A DNA stretch of 17,681 nt from an uncultured Hungatella sp. (lineage in GTDB: Bacteria > Bacillota > Clostridia > Lachnospirales > Lachnospiraceae), in contig CAJUPP010000053.1 in assembly GCA_910588325.1 (NCBI GenBank), forward strand, positions 8,035 to 25,715, read 5' to 3'. Under the pieces are notes generated by a model, which saw only the letters and a program-made list of their open reading frames with translations, did no database searches and was not told the origin of the DNA. The translations under genes and the position numbers were made by a program. Position 1 is the stretch's first letter. The number at the start of each line of letters is the position of its first letter. Positions 14,597 to 17,681 of the stretch are shown here, piece after piece.

Positions 14597-17260
14597 ATGA
14601 AGATTGTGGGGTTAAAGACGAATTACCAGGTAAATCCGCTGGGAATTGAACTTTCTGGCATTACGTTTTCCTGGAAGGTGAAGGAAGCGAAGGGAACGTT
14701 TCAGAAGGCGGCCAGACTTCTTATCAGTGAGGACAAAGAGTTTAAAAGTCTGGCGTATGACAGCGGCGAGGGGGATTTCAATTCCTGCGGCTTTGGGCCG
14801 GAGGCAGAGCTGCGCAGCGGATGCCCTTATTATTGGAAGGTAATGGTAAGGGATGACGCCGGGCAGGAGGCATGGAGTGACACCGCTTCTTTTGAAGGCG
14901 GCCATCCGGAGGGTGAATGGCGCGGAATCTGGATAAAGCCTCCTTTTGTGCAGGAGATTCACCCGGTGTTCCGGAAGAATTTTTCTGTGGAAAACGAGGA
15001 CCTTGTAAAAGGCGGCCCGGCCCGGCTGTATGTGTGCGGCCTGGGGCTTTACGAGGTCTATATAAACGGACAGAAGGTGGGGGATGATTACCTGGCTCCC
15101 TGCTGGACGGATTATCGTTACTGGATTCAGTATCAGACCTACGATGTGGGAAACTATCTGAAGGCAGGAGAGAATCAGATTGACATTTTCCTGGGAAACG
15201 GATGGTATAAGGGGGTATTCGGATATACCAACCAGGGAACCTTAAGGAATTTTTACGGAGATGGTTTTAAGCTTTTAGCTGACCTGGTTTTGCGGGACAG
15301 TGAAGGAAGGGAAATGGTTATCGGCACAGATGAAAGCTGGATGGCCTTAAAGTCCCCGGTAATAAGTTCGGGAATCTATGACGGGGAAATGTATGACTCC
15401 CGTATGGAGCAGGCTCTTGTCTCGGTTCCGGATAGAAAGAAGCTGTATGCAGTGGCTGTTGCTGCCCCGGAGGGAACTCTGAGCCCTATGGTGGGAGTGC
15501 CTGTAAGGAAAAAAGAGGTGTTTCCGGTAAAAGAGATTATCCGCACGGATATCGGGGAGACTGTTCTGGACTTTGGCCAGGAGATTACGGGATGGGTGGC
15601 ATTTCAGGCAGACGGGCCGGCTGACAGGCGTATTATCCTGGAGTACGGCGAGGTTATGCAGAACGGAAGGTTTTACAGGGATAATCTGCGTACCGCCCAG
15701 GCAAAGTATACCTTTATTTCCAGCGGGAAGAAGCAGTCTGCAAGGCCTCATTTCACATTTTTCGGATTCCGGTATGTGAAGGTTACCGGCATGGTGGTGG
15801 ATGCATCCAATGCAGGCGATTTTGAAGGCTGGGCCCTGTACTCGGACATTGAGGAGACCGGGTTTGTGGAGACTTCTCATGAGAAGGTAAATCAGCTGAT
15901 CTCGAATACCAAGTGGAGCCAGAAGGACAATTTCCTGGATGTTCCTACAGACTGCCCCCAGAGAGACGAGCGGTGCGGCTGGACGGGAGATGCGGAGATT
16001 TTCAGCGGCGCGGCTTCCTTCCATATGCAGACGCCGGCGTTTTTCAGGAAGTATTTGAAGGATATGGCGTTTGAGCAGAGGGAAAAAGGCGGGGCGGTTC
16101 CTTACGTGGTGCCGGATATTCTGACTTTGTCCCGCCGGATGAACGGGGAACCGGAGTTTGACATGGATGATCCGGGCTGGGGAGAGGCAGGATCCTGTGT
16201 GTGGGGGGATGCGGCCACCATTATTCCCTGGAATATGTACCTTCATTACGGTAACAGGAAATGGCTTGAAGAGCAGTATGACAATATGAAACAGTGGGTG
16301 GATTTTATTGTCACTATGGATGAGAAGCACTGCGGCGGCAAGCGGCTTTGGAACTGCGGATTCCACTTTGGCGACTGGCTTTCCCTGGATGCAGAGGGAG
16401 AAGACAATCGGGAAGGCGGCACGGACCGGTATTTTGTTGCGTCCGCATTTTATATGTATTCCGCGCAGCTGACAGCCAAGGCAGCAGAAATCATCGGAAG
16501 AAAAGAGGACGCTGCGTATTATGGCCGTCTTGCTTCTCAGGTTCGCCAGGCCGTCAGGGAACATTATATGACTGCGGAAGGGAAGCTTACCATACATACC
16601 CAGACAGCCTATGCCCTGGGAATCCGGTTCGGCCTGTTTGAGGAAATAGAGAAGGCGGCGGCAGGAAGAGAGCTGCAGGGACTTCTCAAGAAATTCGGCG
16701 GCCATCTGGCTACCGGGTTTGTGGGGACTGCTTACCTGTGTGACGCGCTGACGGAAACAGGGTACCTGGATGAGGCTTACGGGCTGCTTTTGAACGAGGA
16801 GTATCCGGGATGGCTGTATGAGGTGAATCTGGGAGCGACCACCATCTGGGAGCGGTGGAATTCCCTGCTGCCGGACGGATCCATCAGCAGCACAGGCATG
16901 AACAGCCTGAACCATTATGCCTACGGGGTGATTGTGGAATGGATCTACCAGGAGGTCTGCGGTATCAGACACCGGGAGGACGGCGCCGGCGGCAAGCGGA
17001 TGCTTCTGGCACCGAAGCCGGGAAGACAGCTGGAGTCTGCCCGGGGGGTATACCGTTCGGTGGCAGGAGAGTACGAGTGTGGATGGAAATGGGAAGGAGA
17101 CAGGCTTTTGTATACATTCCAGGTACCATTTGACTGTACAGCAAGGTTTGCGCCGGGAATGATGGGAGAGAACGTCTGGGTAAACGGTGTAGAGATGAGT
17201 AAGGAGACCCTGCAGAAGGAATATACGGCAGGGCGGTATGTAGTGGAGACAGTTGTATAA
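14597..17260 (+). CDS. GH78 alpha-L-rhamnosidase
   Basis: 887-residue cytoplasmic alpha-L-rhamnosidase. Order of domains: N-terminal fibronectin-like beta domain (~1-115), lectin-like rhamnosidase N domain (VYINGQKVGDDYLAPCWTDY, ~115-300), a further beta domain, the (alpha/alpha)6 catalytic barrel (~420-770) and a C-terminal beta-sandwich. The hallmark DCPQRDERCGWTGD gives D452, the likely general acid E458 and D465; the likely general base is E752 in GATTIWERW. Length and layout are normal for GH78. It removes terminal alpha-L-rhamnose from plant glycosides or pectic oligosaccharides. AAGGAG (14584-14589) lies 7 bp before the start. It follows the kinase after 83 bp with no terminator in between, so it is probably the last gene of that operon. 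No rhamnose-catabolic genes are in the window, so rhamnose must be handled elsewhere. Confidence 0.93.
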   Translation: MKIVGLKTNYQVNPLGIELSGITFSWKVKEAKGTFQKAARLLISEDKEFKSLAYDSGEGDFNSCGFGPEAELRSGCPYYWKVMVRDDAGQEAWSDTASFEGGHPEGEWRGIWIKPPFVQEIHPVFRKNFSVENEDLVKGGPARLYVCGLGLYEVYINGQKVGDDYLAPCWTDYRYWIQYQTYDVGNYLKAGENQIDIFLGNGWYKGVFGYTNQGTLRNFYGDGFKLLADLVLRDSEGREMVIGTDESWMALKSPVISSGIYDGEMYDSRMEQALVSVPDRKKLYAVAVAAPEGTLSPMVGVPVRKKEVFPVKEIIRTDIGETVLDFGQEITGWVAFQADGPADRRIILEYGEVMQNGRFYRDNLRTAQAKYTFISSGKKQSARPHFTFFGFRYVKVTGMVVDASNAGDFEGWALYSDIEETGFVETSHEKVNQLISNTKWSQKDNFLDVPTDCPQRDERCGWTGDAEIFSGAASFHMQTPAFFRKYLKDMAFEQREKGGAVPYVVPDILTLSRRMNGEPEFDMDDPGWGEAGSCVWGDAATIIPWNMYLHYGNRKWLEEQYDNMKQWVDFIVTMDEKHCGGKRLWNCGFHFGDWLSLDAEGEDNREGGTDRYFVASAFYMYSAQLTAKAAEIIGRKEDAAYYGRLASQVRQAVREHYMTAEGKLTIHTQTAYALGIRFGLFEEIEKAAAGRELQGLLKKFGGHLATGFVGTAYLCDALTETGYLDEAYGLLLNEEYPGWLYEVNLGATTIWERWNSLLPDGSISSTGMNSLNHYAYGVIVEWIYQEVCGIRHREDGAGGKRMLLAPKPGRQLESARGVYRSVAGEYECGWKWEGDRLLYTFQVPFDCTARFAPGMMGENVWVNGVEMSKETLQKEYTAGRYVVETVV

Positions 17261-17294
17261 TAGGCAAGATGCAAACAACGATTTTGGACCAAAG

Positions 17295-17330
17295 AAAAAG
17301 CTTATCAGAAATGATAGGCTTTTTTCTTTT
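17295..17330 (+). terminator. Intrinsic terminator of the catabolic operon
   Basis: AAAAAGCTTATCA (17295-17307) pairs with TGATAGGCTTTTT (17312-17324) around a GAAA tetraloop, with one G-U pair, and a T-rich tract follows (TTTTTTCTTTT). It lies 35 bp after the rhamnosidase stop and closes the operon. Confidence 0.9.
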
Positions 17331-17418
17331 GAGAGGAAGGGTACGCGTACGCATCTTTGAAACAATCTTAGAATGTCAGGGTTGTTTCACAGGTGTGTAA
17401 ACACCAAAGAAAGGGGTG

Positions 17419-17484
17419 ATGGTTTTTATGAGGATATTAGACATCATAGGCCGGCATCTGATGGGCCAGAAGACGATTGCATAA
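17419..17484 (+). CDS. Possible 21-residue peptide or leader
   Basis: ATG at 17419 follows AAAGGGG (about 4 bp spacing) and reads MVFMRILDIIGRHLMGQKTI plus A before TAA. The peptide is short and moderately hydrophobic, with no family I recognise. It is sandwiched between the hairpins at 17359-17405 and those at 17474-17526, so it could be a leader peptide of a gene starting near the window edge, or chance. Confidence 0.25.
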   Translation: MVFMRILDIIGRHLMGQKTIA

Positions 17485-17501
17485 GCAATTGTTAGCTGTC
17501 C

Positions 17502-17526
17502 AAAGGCAGCAGTAATGCCGCCTTTT
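17502..17526 (+). terminator. Possible terminator or attenuator hairpin
   Basis: AAAGGC (17502-17507) pairs with GCCTTT (17520-17525). Inside, past one mismatch, GCA pairs with TGC around a GTAA loop. A short TTTT overlaps the end. It lies 18 bp after the tiny ORF stop. Confidence 0.4.
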
Positions 17527-17681
17527 AGTAGACAAGTTTATAATAATATGTTGCCATGGGGAAGTCAATGAAAATATTTCACAGCCTTTTTGTTACGTGG
17601 ATTTTTCCTAGTACTACAGCGAACTTTTTGAAAGCGTGGTCTTTCTATGAGCCAGATAGGCACAATGGTTCCTGCGTATGT

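Larger units (their letters stand above)
17331..17681. other. Unassigned, hairpin-rich right edge
   Basis: 351 bp without a recognisable gene and visibly richer in A/T than the operons. It holds a 10-bp palindrome GTACGCGTAC (17341-17350). It also holds a long hairpin with arms GAAACAATCT (17359-17368) and GGGTTGTTTC (17379-17388), and a small one, GGTGT-GTAA-ACACC (17392-17405). A tiny ORF and two more hairpins follow, the first being CGATTGC-ATAA-GCAATTG (17474-17491). At the very edge frames stay open on both strands: a + frame from ATG 17556 or 17568, and a - frame that stops at about 17568. Neither product is recognisable. A perfect TATAAT at 17539-17544 has no matching -35 box. Confidence 0.4.

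Noticed and set aside
15347..17365. A 672-codon open frame on the minus strand opposite the GH78 gene (also a 413-codon one at 2352-3593)
   Set aside because: The opposite strand encodes proteins with clear or credible family motifs throughout. The antisense frames arise from purine-rich codon use that avoids antisense stops, and their translations show no domain.
1..17681. CRISPR arrays, tRNA or rRNA genes, insertion-sequence transposases
   Set aside because: No regularly spaced repeats, no tRNA-like or rRNA-like stretches and no transposase motifs were seen. The edge after 17331 could belong to a mobile element, but nothing identifies it.

Overview
The window looks like a carbohydrate-utilisation locus from an anaerobic Firmicute, most likely a gut Lachnospiraceae (Enterocloster/Hungatella/Blautia-like). 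I infer this from strong Shine-Dalgarno sites, sigma-A-type promoters, purine-rich codons, sugar ABC permeases encoded without their own ATPase, and a LacI-type regulator. None of the glycoside hydrolases shows a signal peptide, so imported oligosaccharides or glycosides are probably taken apart inside the cell.

Layout. (1) Positions 73-6997, + strand: two ABC sugar permeases, a large unassigned (alpha/alpha)6-type glycosidase-like protein, an apiosidase-like (GH140/DUF4038) protein and a GH43 enzyme. The operon probably begins upstream with a sugar-binding protein outside the window. (2) 7004-8011, - strand: a LacI-family repressor, convergent with the first operon, with a good promoter of its own. 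(3) 8163-9704, + strand: a second GH43 enzyme, followed by a possible terminator. (4) 9874-17260, + strand: a second operon behind a near-consensus promoter (TTGACT-17 bp-TATAAT). It encodes a fucose/arabinose-isomerase-family protein, a transketolase split into two subunits, a glycerol-kinase-like FGGY kinase and a GH78 alpha-L-rhamnosidase, and ends at a clear intrinsic terminator (17295-17330). (5) 17331-17681: an AT-richer edge with several hairpins, one tiny possible ORF and no recognisable gene.

How it fits together. Isomerase + FGGY kinase + two-subunit transketolase is the gene set known for D-apiose catabolism by the apulose route: D-apiose -> apulose -> apulose 4-phosphate -> dihydroxyacetone phosphate + xylulose 5-phosphate. 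An apiosidase-like GH140 protein in the same locus independently points to apiose. With GH43 (xylose/arabinose) and GH78 (rhamnose) activities, the locus is best read as a system for importing and dismantling apiose-containing plant material, either rhamnogalacturonan-II fragments or apiosylated saponins and flavonoids, and burning the released apiose. The apiose assignment is inferred from gene combination and active-site reading, not proven. The kinase keeps almost the whole glycerol-kinase pocket but replaces the phenylalanine that packs on glycerol with serine, consistent with a bulkier, glycerol-like branched substrate such as apulose.
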